From the NCBI RefSeq assembly GCF_019175385.1, contig NC_083348.1, positions 1,751,001-1,815,000 on the forward strand: a stretch of 64,000 bases of DNA, written 5' to 3'. Made by a program: the position numbers and the translations under genes. The first letter of the stretch is position 1, and each line of letters starts with the position of its first letter. This DNA is from Lycium barbarum. Lineage: Eukaryota > Streptophyta > Magnoliopsida > Solanales > Solanaceae. This document shows, in pieces, positions 13,197-25,185 of the stretch. The notes beneath the pieces are model-generated. The model worked only from the letters and a program-made list of their open reading frames with translations, did no database searches and was not told where the DNA came from.

Positions 13197-13375
13197 AAGA
13201 AAGGGCAGCCCGGTACACAAAGTCTCCTACGTTAGTCCTGCGTTAGCAGGGACCGGGTAACGGGGGAAGGGCTGCACCCCAGAGGATGTGATGTAAGCAG
13301 TCTACCCTAATGTATTACTGGCTGCTTCCGCAGCTCGAAAAACAGTCACCGACAGGTACACCATGTCACGATACA
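13197..13375 (-). mobile_element. SolS/TS-type SINE remnant
   Basis: The sequence from 'gggcagcccggtacaca' through 'gggaagggctgcacccc' to 'ctgcttccgcagctcg' is the reverse complement of the tRNA-derived SINE family common in Solanaceae. On the minus strand a B-box-like TTTTCGAGCTG is present. The tRNA head is truncated or diverged. It lies just downstream of the FKBP-like gene. Confidence 0.65.
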
Positions 13376-13557
13376 ATTCTCTTAGGTCAATATGCAAAGT
13401 TAGCAATCAAAAAACAAAAATAGCTTCTGTTAACAAAGCTAACATCATCACATGAGCTGAGAAAAATGCAGTTACCAGCTAAGACGACTCTTCAGATAAT
13501 TACCTCTGGGAGGGGTTGGCAAAATTCCTTTCATTGTGGAGAAACTATATATTATCT

Positions 13558-16500
13558 TCATTCACATATATCAACCAATTCAACATCATACTGGATCCAT
13601 GAGTCTGGCAGTTTTTCACGGCTGCACCGACAAAAGGCATGAGAGCAGAGAAATGTTTTAAGTGTTGGAATCACACCAAAGAAGTTTACAAAATGAGCAT
13701 TTCAGCAATGATTTGTATATACCCCAAAGATGGTGGAATAGTGAGTCTTCTCTTTTCACCAACATGCATACCTGTAAGGTTATAGTTTAGCCAACCATAA
13801 TAGAATGCTTAAGCTATAAAGGAAATAGTTTCAGTCCATGAACATGATTACCTTCAATGCCAATGCTCAATCCCTTACACGTTTTTTCGTAACCTGATCC
13901 AAAACATCAAAATAAAAATTTAAAGAGATAATCGGTTAATGTCCATGGTGGGGCAGAGTCAAAACTTTCATTAGGGAAAAGAGTGATGAGAACTTTCTTG
14001 GAAAACATGCAGAACAAAAAAATCCACCTAAACTATATATACTTCTCATCGGTTTATCAAGACAACTCACAGAGTAGTGTGTGTATGAGTACAGACAGAA
14101 GAAGAAGAAGAAGAAGAAGAAGAAGAAGAAGACCTAGATTTAGTATATCGGGAGCTCCACCAATGTTTGAGGCAACAAAGTCTTCAGCGTCTCTTAATTT
14201 GAAAGTGAAATAAATTTTGACCTGGACAAAAGAAAGGATCAGTCAGTAGCATGACATTTGCATCTATCTGAATGTTCAAATAGAATCACCTGCTTTCCGG
14301 GAGAAGCTACTTTTCCGTCTGGTTTTCCCTTCACCAGCACCTCAACAGTCATTCCATCCGGAAATGAAGTGGTACTCTCATTGATCTCCTTAAAACTAGC
14401 AACAGCGTCAGATGGTATACTTGAGTTACAATGATTTTCTTGGTTTTCAATCTTCCTTTTCTTTCTCTCTTGAGAATGGGGGCTTGTGTTTGAAGCTCTG
14501 AATATTCAAAGTGCAAGTTATCAGTTAGACAAGAAACTAAATGTAAAAACTGCCAGAATTCATCATATAGGTTCAGCAGTAAAACAGAAGAAGATAAAAT
14601 ATTAATGAAAAGATTGGTGAAAACCCCGGAATACGCCTTGAGGAATTCCTACCAGAAGACTTTCCTTAAATTTACTTGATTCTGATACATCTTGCAAGGC
14701 ATGTAATACTGTCAAAAAGGAAAAACTTGAAAGGAGAACAAAAGGAAATAATAGAAAAGCTTACTTTCCAGTGATTGGTTTCCGACATCCAATTGTTTCC
14801 ACGTTCATAGCCTTTGGTCTATCTTTGTTGAGTCCGCAATCAGTTGCTATGTTACACGAACCCTGTTTTCCTTGGGAAAACTCATTTCCTGAAAATTTAG
14901 GACAGATTAAATGATAGAAGCAGAGGAAATTGAAAAACGATACGAGAGGCATCATGAATTGTAAATCTGAAATTTTTCACTTATGCATCAGGCTCCAAGA
15001 AGGTGAAACTAAAGAGAGGATACAACATAATATAGGGATAATATTTTCAGTCTTCCAAAGTACATATTTGTTTGAGAATTGTGGATATTTCCGTGTCACA
15101 TGACTCAAATCATAGAATTAGAACTCTTCATGGAACAGTACATATGCATACATTTCTTTAGATAGTTTCATGTAGATCGATAGACTGATCACGCAAAATC
15201 AGAAAGGATTAGATGTCTAAAGGTTAAGAGTCTCAATGATTTTGCATTCTAGTGTTTTGGTACTACAGTTTTTCAGATTACCTTTGGGCTTTAATTAATA
15301 TATAGGGGACAACTTGTTAATTTATTTTCCTTGTACTCAATAAGTAAGGCATTAGCAGAAAATTTAATTTGGTGATTTGTTCCTTCAAAGGTGAACTTAG
15401 TATGGTTCTTTTGGAATGAAACGAAATTTCTGCGACAGTTGACTCCCCATAGGCAGAAGATCCCTGTCCAGTTGGGGACGAGTTCCTAAAAGTTCATTCC
15501 GCAATAAACTAATAAATTTGAAGTTAATTTTGATAGCGTAGATAGAAAGTCTGCAAACTTTTTCAAATAAATTCTACAGAAACTATATTTTCTATTATTT
15601 ATGCCCCTGCTGAATACCATTTGGAGTTATTTCTAAGGAATGTGGATAACACGGACCCAGCAAAGGTAGGCTAACAATTGGGATTGATATCACTTCTCTT
15701 TTCTTTTTTTCTTTTTCCGGTGCGAGAAGTGATTTTTTTTTTTTTGTTGAAATCGTCCTAATTAATTTAGCAGTGTTGTCAAAGGTTTAAGCGCGCTTAA
15801 GCCCTGAAGCGAGACTCAAAACATGTTGAGCGCTTTGCCTCGCTTTATATGCGCTTCAGTGTCATCATCAAGGCTCTAAGACATAATTTTCCTTGCTAAT
15901 GAGCCTCTCTTGAAGAGGTAACTAAATATATGATATTTCACTTTATCGTAATGTTTTTATAATTTCTTAGCCATATATTTGTTATTCATGCTTACTACTA
16001 TTAGTCTTGGTCTAAACATATACATATTTGTATTTCGCACCATTGTGCCTTTTTCATTAAAGTCCGCACTTTATTTGCGCTTCGCGCTTAAAGCTCCAAC
16101 TGACCTTAGAGCTTTTTTGCGCTTTTCGCTTTTGATAACACTGGCTCACAGACAACATTAACAACCAGGTAGTTGCTTATAACTTGACAAAGCAAACAGG
16201 AAGAGAGCAACGCCCAAGAAGAGATCACCGGAAAGGAAACGCCACATGTGAAAAGGTTGCTGATGCTCATGCAAAACCCTATTTGGTACTAGCAGATAAA
16301 CTGATCTTGAAATTGGAAAATGAAAATGAAAGCACCAAAGATCATCAATATATCAAACTGCTAACACTGCTTCTGATTCAGATAATTCCAACCAATAACA
16401 ATTACATATATAAGATTAATTTCCCCTCACACACAATGAAAACTAGATATTCTTAGCTGGATAGAAATGAAAACTAGATATTCTTAGCTGGATAGAAAGC

Positions 16501-18520
16501 TTACCAAAACTATGGCTAGCATTACAGGCATCTGAAACCAATCGTCCATGTTTTATCTTCGTGTCCAAATAGCTCATTGCTATCTTTTGTTCCTCTAGTT
16601 CATAAAGCTCCTCCTTGAATAAAAGTGATCATAAGAGAAAATATACACACTTGAACGGTACCAAGACAAACAGGCTTTAGCTGTGCATATGTTCCTTGCA
16701 AAATATGAATCACAAAATTGCACGCTAACTTTATATGATATGAGAGTACTTCTGAAGAGACTAGAAGTTCAATAACAGGCATCAGATATACAACTTAATT
16801 ATTAAACCAAGAACAAAAACAAAAACAGTTCACACTGAAACAACTGACCATAAGCTCAACGTGTTAATTTAAACAACTTAGGTCCCAATAGACGCAATCT
16901 CTTTTTGTCCCAAAAAAAAAAAGAGAAACGAGAGATGCCCACTTCTCACTTTACACAGCACTTAACGAATACACAAAAAAAAAAAAAAAATGTTCATTGA
17001 TCCTTCCATTACACATACACCAAGTGGTAACCAGTGAAGGACTATAGGGAAAATATATTTCTTATCGCTGGTTCCAGTTGAAGAGAAAATTGATAGAAAA
17101 AAGTTGTTTAACAGACTAAATCAGCTCCGTTTGAGCAATAAGGAGAGGAAATTAATAACATGAGAACTGTAAAAATCTTTACACATGTTTATGCATATAT
17201 TTAAAACCCTTGCAAACTTAAAGATCTGCAAAACCTGTTACCTTTGGAACCACAACTTGAATAATTGGTTGCCAATAAGTAGTTAACTTTGAATAATTAA
17301 TATGCAACCACCACAAAAGTCTAGGCAATTTTTAAAACAAACTAATTATGCAGCTTTGGTACATGATACTGAAGGTGTGTGGGAAGAAAATTAGTATATT
17401 AATTAATGGAAATCGATCTTCATAAAAAGATGAAACAGAAACAAAAGATTATACCTTTTTTGGGGCTATCCATGCCTCCAGTATTTGGTTGCCATAATTC
17501 TTCCTAGTATTCAGACTTTGAGAAAGTAATTTAAATTGTTCAAGAGCTACTTGCACTGGATTAGACTGATTCCTAGTGATAGCTGTTAAGGCTAGCCCTA
17601 CTTCTCCCACAAAAAATTTATCCGATGGTTGCGGATCCAAACTGTTGAAAGGCCTAAAGGAACAAGAATTACTACTCTGGCGAGTAAATTGTTGGTTAAT
17701 CTCATGATCCTGGTTAACATCACCCCAAATTTTGTCACTTAAGTAGAATAGCTCTTCCTCGTGTGGGACGCTCGGAGTCCTCCCCCTCTTTAAATAATTC
17801 TTTTCAAGCTCCAGTGATGGTGTCTCGGTATATATCATTTTTTTCTTACTTGATGGCTTCCCCTCGGATTCCTTTGAACCACCACGATTATGATCCAGTG
17901 AAGGCGTCACCCTTAGATATTTTCCGTTCCTTTTCTTTTCTATGGAATCATTTTTTCCCCTTGACGATGACATCACTTCATCATAGTCATATCCTCTATG
18001 CCTCTTCTTTTTACTTTGTCGTGAATCTGCATTTGGAAAGATGTATAGAACGAATAAGAAAGAATTTCAATAGAGAATATACAGTGAAGAAGGAATATAT
18101 AGAATCTTACTTTTCATTTCCAAGTAAACAAATAGCTATTACTAGTGTTTTAGTACTCAAATTGGTGTTTCTAATTCGATACAATATAAATTATTTAGAT
18201 AGTAATATCTTTATAAACCTATTATTCCACCTACTGATTAATTTCTGGAATATCTTCACAAATCTCACTTAAAGTTTCATCTAATAACTCATGCTTCTCC
18301 TATAGTTTTAATATTAAGGACTCCCTTTTCTTTGACATTCATAATAATAAAACTATTTTAATTTGCAAATTGATAATTTTCCCTTTAATTATATAGGGTT
18401 AACTAACAAGAGAAAGTGTGAAGAAAGAAACTATAACATGGAAAATGTAATAGCATTGACTGGAAAAACATATGTACCTCTTTGCCTTTCTTGTGGAGTG
18501 CCTAATCCTCCATCTTCCAT
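13558..18520 (-). CDS. Divergent FKBP43/53-like peptidyl-prolyl isomerase
   Basis: Nine minus-strand exons join in phase into about 432 residues: 18478-18520, 17455-18026, 16505-16613, 14765-14888, 14290-14497, 14134-14221, 13852-13893, 13723-13771, 13558-13621. Residues 15-210 are hydrophilic with basic K/R clusters, as in nuclear FKBPs. The FKBP fold follows: VEVLVKGKPDGKVASPGKQ, VKIYFTFKL, SIGIEGMHVGEKRRLTIPP, DSWIQYDVELVD. Known FKBP43/53 proteins are nuclear histone-binding PPIases with an N-terminal nucleoplasmin-like domain. That domain is missing here: the first ATG (18520) directly follows an acceptor-like tract (CTGTTTTGAAG), so upstream exons may have been lost or not recognised. 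Several catalytic-pocket positions differ: the loop with the AYG motif is deleted (SLG then REKLPD), and the VI.GW segment reads TCKGLS. Isomerase activity is doubtful. A hAT-like MITE lies in intron 3. Confidence 0.75.
14098..14130. repeat. (GAA)11 microsatellite at a splice donor
   Basis: Eleven perfect GAA units, reading (TTC)11 in the FKBP-like transcript. The run starts two bases after the intron's GT (donor at 14133-14132), so the 5' splice site is GTC followed by TTC repeats. Confidence 0.95.
15771..16143. mobile_element. hAT-like MITE in FKBP intron 3
   Basis: It starts CAGTGTTGTCAAAGG and ends TTTTGATAACACTG, forming an imperfect terminal inverted repeat of about 13 bp. The interior is rich in gcgctt/aagcgc words. 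No 8-bp target duplication is visible, so the insertion is old or the ends are trimmed. Confidence 0.6.
16435..16497. repeat. 31-bp tandem duplication beside exon 3 donor
   Basis: Two near-identical adjacent units starting 'atgaaaactagatattctta' end seven bases before the exon 3 splice donor (16504-16503) of the FKBP-like gene, inside its intron. Confidence 0.9.
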
Positions 18521-19030
18521 CTTCAAAACAGAAGCAGAGAGACAGAATTAAGGATAATCTAGAGATGAGTTCTTTAATGGGAGAGAAGAGGAAGAGTCAG
18601 GAAAAAGAAAAGTCACAGTAATGGGCGGGAAATAGGAAGAGTCATGAAACAGGAGTGTGTAATTATTTTCATCATTTTCAAAGTAAAACTAGTTTAATTT
18701 AGGATTTAATTTATTAAACCAACACAAATTAAATCTTAAATTAATAGATCGGGTTTTAGTTTAATTTAGGATTTAATTTGTATTGGTTTAATCGAATGAT
18801 GTAGACCTCTAATTGGAGGTCACGTGTCATATCTAGTATTGTAAAACGACGTTAATGAAAAATGGGATGGATGAGACATTTTGAAATCGACGATGACTAA
18901 ATGTGCCAAACTGTTGACGAGTGGCATAAATGAGTCATTTTCGATAGTTCAATGGCATATTTGAGCCATTTCCGTTAATATAATACATATTCCAAAATGA
19001 ATTTCAAACTTGTCCTCTTGAAGTTTACTA
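18521..19030. promoter_or_regulatory. Upstream region of the FKBP-like gene
   Basis: The first 130 bases are purine-rich on the plus strand, so pyrimidine-rich in the gene's direction, which fits a 5' leader or a 3' splice tract. At 18820-18827 a G-box/ABRE-like CACGTGTC occurs. At 18690-18795 the word 'gtttaatttaggatttaatt' occurs twice and an inverted copy of 'attaaaccaacacaaatt' allows a hairpin. Confidence 0.4.
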
Positions 19031-19259
19031 CTCCCTCCGTTTCATAATAACGAGTGTTTTTAGTTTGGGCACACCCCTTAAATCAAATGCCATGAAAAAG
19101 AAGTAAGCTCTTTAATGTTTTCTTGGTTATGTAAAATTCACTTATTTAATAAGGATTAAATTGGAAGGAAAAAATTAATGCTTTCTTGATTTTGTGAAAC
19201 ACCGCTTATTTTGAATAAAATGTAAAGGTAAAAACACCACTTATTATGAAACGGATGAA
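19031..19259. mobile_element. Stowaway-like MITE
   Basis: The left end is CTCCCTCCGTTTCATAATAA and the right end the inverse (TTATTATGAAACGGATGA), with TA on both sides. There is no coding capacity. This is the common plant Stowaway structure (Tc1/mariner-derived). Confidence 0.85.
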
Positions 19260-20454
19260 TAAATATATCAGCAAGCATCAACCTCACAAGTTCTGAATGA
19301 TTTTTAGAGACGTATTTCTCGCGTATTCTCTTGTACTCTAGGGTAAAATATTTGTTTTATCTGTGGCTCGACTAATGTAAAACAAATGATTTATATCAAA
19401 TCAAGATTAAATCTCGTCCATTAGATCAGTTGTAAGTCTTAAACTCTATTATAAGTTAGTTCTCCCTCTAACCATTAGTATCATGACCGACTTAACGAGG
19501 AAGCCACTAAAGCAATACCTTTAGGCTCCCAAAATTTAAGGCCTCAATTTCTTTATTTTATATATTATAAAAATCCTCTATTTCAATTTATGTACTGTTT
19601 GAAATATGAGGATCAAAATACTCAATTTCTTACTATGAATTCGAATATCATTTCTTCAAAATATTATAGAAAAAGCTTAAGAAAAATATTTGACTCCCAA
19701 ACAGTAACACCTTCACATAAATGGGGCGGATAGAATAATAAAAAAATATTAGTTTTATGCTGATTTCTTTTGAATGCAATAGAAGTTATTTGGACAAATA
19801 ACCCAAATTATAATAAACATACAATAAATGATAATTAGCAATTTGATGACAGCTTTGATAATTTAAAAATGGAGTCTTGTAGACATAAAGGGTAGATTAA
19901 ATGATTTTCAGTTCAAAATAGACTTGAATTATTCTAGAAGTATGAAATTATTCTAACATCTACTCAATGGTACAAAATTGAGATTATGAGAATTTATTGG
20001 AAAAAATTATCTTAACCGTATGTTTCTTAAAATTATATCATCTACATCTTAGTGAGTAGAGTTGTCAAATATCTCCTATCATGGGAGCTAGCAGGTAACA
20101 GGGGGGTGAACAAGGTATATACAAGATGTACACCATAGGTACAAAAAAGAGAAGAAATAAATTGATTTTTTTATTAAATTAATTTAAGGCCTCTTACAAA
20201 GTTTTGCCTTGAACCACTGATTTTGTTGAGTCGCTCCGATTAGAGTTACCACATATTCTCTGCACAATTCCATCACTGATAATTGTGGTAACGTAAAGCT
20301 AAGGTAAAGAGGTAGAAATCAATTTCAACTAACTCTTCCCTTTGGGTTGGTTCACGTCGCAGTCGCCTGGTGTCCTCCGTGATCGCCTAAGTAACAAGTT
20401 CAATTCTAGGCTATTAGCACTTTGGGTCAGTTTGTGACTATTAGGGAGTCGATT
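19260..20454. other. Intergenic, no gene seen
   Basis: AT-rich, with no frame of interest and no clear terminal repeats. Words such as 'gccttgaaccactgattttg' suggest old repeats that I cannot assign. Confidence 0.4.
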
Positions 20455-20760
20455 TGTTAAGAGTCAGGTATGTACAACTAACTAATAAATAGGGTTGTCT
20501 CTCCTGTGAACATGTGTAAGAAAATATCCGGATCAGAATGCAATCACTCTCTTTCTTTTCTGCTACACTTCTTCTCTCGGGTAATTGCTCTTGTAATCTC
20601 AATTGTATGTGACATTTAGCTGTGTAATTCAGCTTAGATTGTAGAATTTATCATGGTATCGGAGCTGGTGAAGTAAATTGAAGCTCGATTAGGTGGAATT
20701 GCTCGCAATTACTGATTCACGAAACCTGACATTGCTCAACAATGGTGGATGATGAAGTAC
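20455..20760 (+). mobile_element. Copia-type 5' LTR plus PBS fragment
   Basis: A TG...CA segment (about 20455-20653) is followed at once by TGGTATCGGAGC (20654-20665). This is the usual plant Copia primer-binding site complementary to initiator tRNA-Met, with one change. A short leader then follows and similarity stops. No second LTR or polyprotein is seen. Confidence 0.55.
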
Positions 20761-22056
20761 TTAATTAGCAAGTTAAATCACAGTCATGCATCAACTGATA
20801 AGAAGCTATGGAGAGACATTTTAAATTTTACATTTAATTATTTTTAAATAATGAAATTCATGATTTGCCACCTTAAACTACTGTTCTCTGTATCAGCTCA
20901 ACAACAACAAAAAAAGTGCCGCAAACAAACTTGTTAGAGAAAGGGTTCAATTTAATAACGTATAACTTATCTTAAAGTTGGCAAGTACCATAGTCTCCGT
21001 GAGGAATGTTGGTGTTGGAAATAGGTGAAAACAAAAAAGAAAAAGAAAAAGAAAGAGTATTTGTGAGCTAAAGATTAACAACTTAGACATGTTACATGAT
21101 CTACAAATCCTCAATTACCAGTAAAGCGTGTTGTTGACACCAGGAGTTGAAATTAAGAGCACATTCACTAGGAGTTGTTGACACCAGGAATTGAAGTCCA
21201 TCCAGATTTAGGTACTGGATTCAGACCTAGGGAAGTCCATCACTTGGGTTGTACTATGCACGATTGTCCTTATTCGGGGTGGTCTTTAATTTTTGCCCCT
21301 CAAATTGCTGGTCTTTAATTTTTGCCCAAATATTGTCACAAAATGCGTGTTAGATAGGAAATGATAATACAATAGTTTTGGATATAGTTGGTTAACTATT
21401 ATTGTGATTAATAGCAGCTTTATGTTACAGAAAATGGAGCACCCAATTCCATAATGCTAAATTCTGAAGCCAGCAATATCAATTTGTAGTCCACACAGTA
21501 TCTCTAGAAAACAAAAACGAAAAGTAACCTTCTGAATGGAAGTTCTTAATTAGCCCGATCCATCAATTGCAAAATCTTAATATTAATTCTTGCAGAATTT
21601 ATAGCAACATCCGGTGCGTATATCCTATCCATCACACACCACATCTGCTCAAAACCATCAGTCCAAATATTCAATGCAGCTTCCATCCTAAAAAAGAATT
21701 AACACCAATAAATATAGCCACTGTGACGTACATATTGTCTTATACTCCATGATTAAAGAAAAACATACAGATCTCATTTTATGGTTGGCTCTGAATGGAA
21801 GGCTGAGTACAAGTGATAGGTTGTTTAAATGGGGAGTGGATCCCCTCCAGTAGAGGTTACGTCCAGTTCTTCCGGTACACAACTAGATTCATTACACGTG
21901 TCTCACTTAAAAAGCAACGGTCAAGATTTGTCTGGTGAAACTGTTATTCTGACCGTGGTTATATTCTCTTTCGTCCATCTTCAGTTGCACAAGGTCTCTT
22001 CTTCTATATCTTCCTCTTATGTGCTTGCCCAAAATAATCCTGCTTTTCTAATCTTA
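20761..22056. other. Intergenic with short repeat remnants
   Basis: Two near-copies of 'ggtctttaatttttgccc' (about 21280-21325) and two of 'gttgttgacaccaggag' (about 21131 and 21174) point to decayed repeats. No gene can be supported. Confidence 0.4.
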
Positions 22057-22142
22057 CTAGATGGCCTATGTCCGTGCTGCGCACGGGCCCAACACTTCGG
22101 ATTATAGTGTATTTATATATATGTAGTTGTGTGTAGATAGTG

Positions 22143-22146
<4 letters not shown>

Positions 22147-22200
<54 letters not shown>
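22147..22200. repeat. (AT)n microsatellite in Helitron 2
   Basis: About 27 AT units, positionally equivalent to the run in Helitron 1. Confidence 0.95.
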
Positions 22201-22207
<7 letters not shown>

Positions 22208-22830
22208 TATGTTCAAAATATGATTAATATAACATTGTAGTTTGTGTTCCGTATCTAAAATTTTATTATATTCGTGTTTGCTACGAAAATTTATTAATAC
22301 TTTTTAAAAGAGAAAACTTGTTTAAAAGAAAACTATTTTCCTCTCTTTGAGATAAAATAATAGTAATATTTAAACATCAGTTGATACTTTCAATTTTAAT
22401 TCGATTAATTTAAAACGAAACAAAGTAGAAATTGATTTTCTATTTAAACGAAGAAATGCTATTTTTTAATTTTTGGTAAATATTCTCGGTTTAGCTCATT
22501 TTACTTGTAGAAAAATAGAAATATAATAAAGTATTTCTATCTACTTTTTAGAAGAGTTGGTAATATAAAGTATAAAACGTCATTTTTTGGCCCTTAAATA
22601 AAAAAGTGGGTGGGACCACAAAGGATTTTTTTGCCCTTAAATAAAAAAGTAGGACCGAACACGGACGATGATCTTGCCTTTATAAATCGGCTCTTCTATA
22701 TAGTAGTAATAGTAAAGTAATACATATAATTTTTTTATCAAATTTTGATTTGGATAATTCTAATTCAAATTATTATATTAATTTTACATGTTTAAAATGA
22801 AACAAAGTAGAAATTTGATTTTCTATTTAA

Positions 22831-24600
22831 ATGAAGAACTTCTATTTTTTAATTTTTAGTAAATATTTTTGTTTAACTCATTTTACTTGTCAAGTTATTT
22901 TTTACACAGTTTTTTAAGGAAACGTCAATTAGAATTATAATTTCACTAATTTACCTTATTAATTATTTGATCCCCATTTAATATTATTTTTTCTTTTATG
23001 ATATTAATCTCATTTATTAGAGTAAGGAAAAAATGAAAAATTAATTAAATTCTATCTTATTTTTTCTTTTCACATTTATTAGAGTAAGGAAAAAAATGAA
23101 AAAGTAATTAAATTCTATCTTATTTTAATATATAAGTATTTTAAGTATGTTGTTGTCTAATAATTTCATTTGTTCCCACTAATGGGTTGATACGCATATG
23201 GTAATGAATCCATCATTATTGATTTAATTGTTTGATTTTCTAAGCACTTTTTTTTTTAACATTGTTTGTTTTTTTAATATGGAATTCACTTTTGTTTTTT
23301 TAATATTGCTTGATTTTGTTAATATGGGATCCACTTTTTTTCCCCGTGAGTTTGGATGTGGTGGGTTTCACTTTTTTTTAATACTGGTTGGTGTTTAATA
23401 TGGGGCCCACATTTTTTTTAATACTGGTTGGTGTTTAATATGGGGCCCATATTATTTTTTTTAATATTGGTTGGTGTTTAATATGGGGCCATGAAGAACT
23501 TCTATTTTTTAATTTTTAACAAATATTTTTTGTTTAACTCATTTTACCTGTCATGTTGTTTTTTACACGATTTTTTAAGGAAACGTCAATTAGAATTATA
23601 ATTTCACTAATTTACCTTATTAATTATTTGATCTCCATTTAATATTTTTTTTCTTTTATGACATTAATCTCTTTTCACATTTATTAGAGTAAGGAAAAAT
23701 GAAAAAGTAATTAAATTCTATCTTATTTTAATATATAAGTATTTTAAGTATGTTGTTGTACAATAATTTCATTTGCTCTCACTAATGGGTTGATACGCAT
23801 GTGACAATGAATCCATCATCATTGATTTAATTGTTTGATTTTTTAAGCACTTTTTTTTTAACATTGTTTGTTTTTTTTAATATGGGATTCACTTTTTTTT
23901 TAATATTGCTTGATTTTGTTAATATGGGTTCCACTTTTTTTTTCTCGTGAGTTTGAATGTGGTGGATTCCACTTTTTTTTTTCAATACTGGTTGGTGTTT
24001 AATATGGGGCCCATATTATTTTTTTTAATATTGGTTGGTGTTTAATATGGGGCCATGAGGAACTTCTATTTTTTAATTTTTAACAAATATTTTTTGTTTA
24101 ACTCATTTTACTTGTCATGTTGTTTTTTACACGATTTTTTTAAGGAAAGGTCAATTAGAATTATAATTTCACTAATTTACCTTATTAAGTATTTGATCTC
24201 CATTTAATATTATTTTTTCTTTTATGACATTAATCTCTTTTCACATTTATTAGAGTAAAGAAAAAATGAAAAAAGTAATTAAATTCTATCTTATTTTAAT
24301 ATATAAGTATTTTAAGTATGTTGATGTACAATAATTTCATTTGCTCCCACTAATGGGTTGATACGCATGTAACAATGAATCCATCATTATTGATTTAATT
24401 GTTTGATTTTCTAAGCACTTTTTTTTAACATTGTTTGTTTTTATAATATGGGATTCACTTTTTTTTGTTTAATATTGCTTGATTTTGTTAATATGGGATT
24501 CACTTTTTTTTTCCCATGAGTTTGGAGGTGGTGGGCACCACTTTTTTTTTTTTTTTTTTAAATACTGGTTGGTGTTTAATATGGGGCCCACAATTTTTTT
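22831..24600. repeat. Three internal tandem units of 560-660 bp in Helitron 2
   Basis: Copies begin at 22831, 23491 and 24055 with 'atgaagaacttctatttttt' or near it. Each then contains 'aaggaaacgtcaattagaat', 'gggttgatacgcat' and 'ttggtgtttaatatggggcc'. The first unit is longer because part of it is duplicated. Helitron 1 has the same modules, two to three times, in the other orientation. Confidence 0.8.
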
Positions 24601-25185
24601 TAATATTAGTTGTTGTTTAATATATATGGGGCTCACATTTTTTTTAATATTAGTTATTGTTTTTATATATATGGGGCCCACAATTTTTTTTTTATTAAAT
24701 TGAAAACGGGCCCACAATTTTTTAATTGGAAACGGACGACGAGAAAGAAGAGCCCAACCGGTTCTTAATAGTAGAAATATTTTTGCAGAACTTCACCCGT
24801 TTCTATAACGAATTAGTTTAGGCAGTAATTAAGTTTTAGAAATTCTACCATGGATTAATTGAGTGAAGAACTAGTTGGCTTCACATTGTAGAAAAAGTTC
24901 AACAAGATTCGACAGGAGTTACATGGAATATCAATCGAAAGGGACGAAGGAGAGGTAAAACATAATAAGAACTATGAACCGAAAAAAAAATGAAAAACTA
25001 TAGAAACTATACAATCTTGACTTGTTCCATTCATTCACCAAGAGAGAATATATATATGATACAATCTTGAACCCTAGTGAAACAAGGAAACTAAGATCCT
25101 AGTGAAACAAGGAAACTAACTAATATATGGTAATTATCTCCCTACAAATATGCTACCAAATAATATCAAATAATATCAAGATATT

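Larger units (their letters stand above)
22057..24775 (-). mobile_element. Non-autonomous Helitron, copy 2 (reverse orientation)
   Basis: On the minus strand it begins TCTACTATTAAGAACCGG (24775) and ends with a hairpin (GCCCGTGC, GCA, GCACGGAC; 22070-22088), a short spacer and CTAG (22060-22057) followed by T. The hairpin has one mismatch. It shares the 3' 600 bp, the AT microsatellite and the nested 5'-end segment with copy 1. No Rep/Hel frames are present. Confidence 0.8.

Noticed and set aside
13202..13350. Possible tRNA gene
   Set aside because: The B-box-like word belongs to a SINE remnant; no cloverleaf can be formed.
13983..14213. Open frame with an arginine run on the plus strand
   Set aside because: It is the antisense reading of the (TTC)11 repeat and an FKBP exon, not a separate gene.
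17763..18272. 169-codon plus-strand open frame
   Set aside because: Antisense shadow of FKBP exon 2 and the neighbouring intron; no family resemblance.
24469..24717. Overlapping open frames on both strands
   Set aside because: Repeat-derived frames within the Helitron 2 modules; low complexity only.
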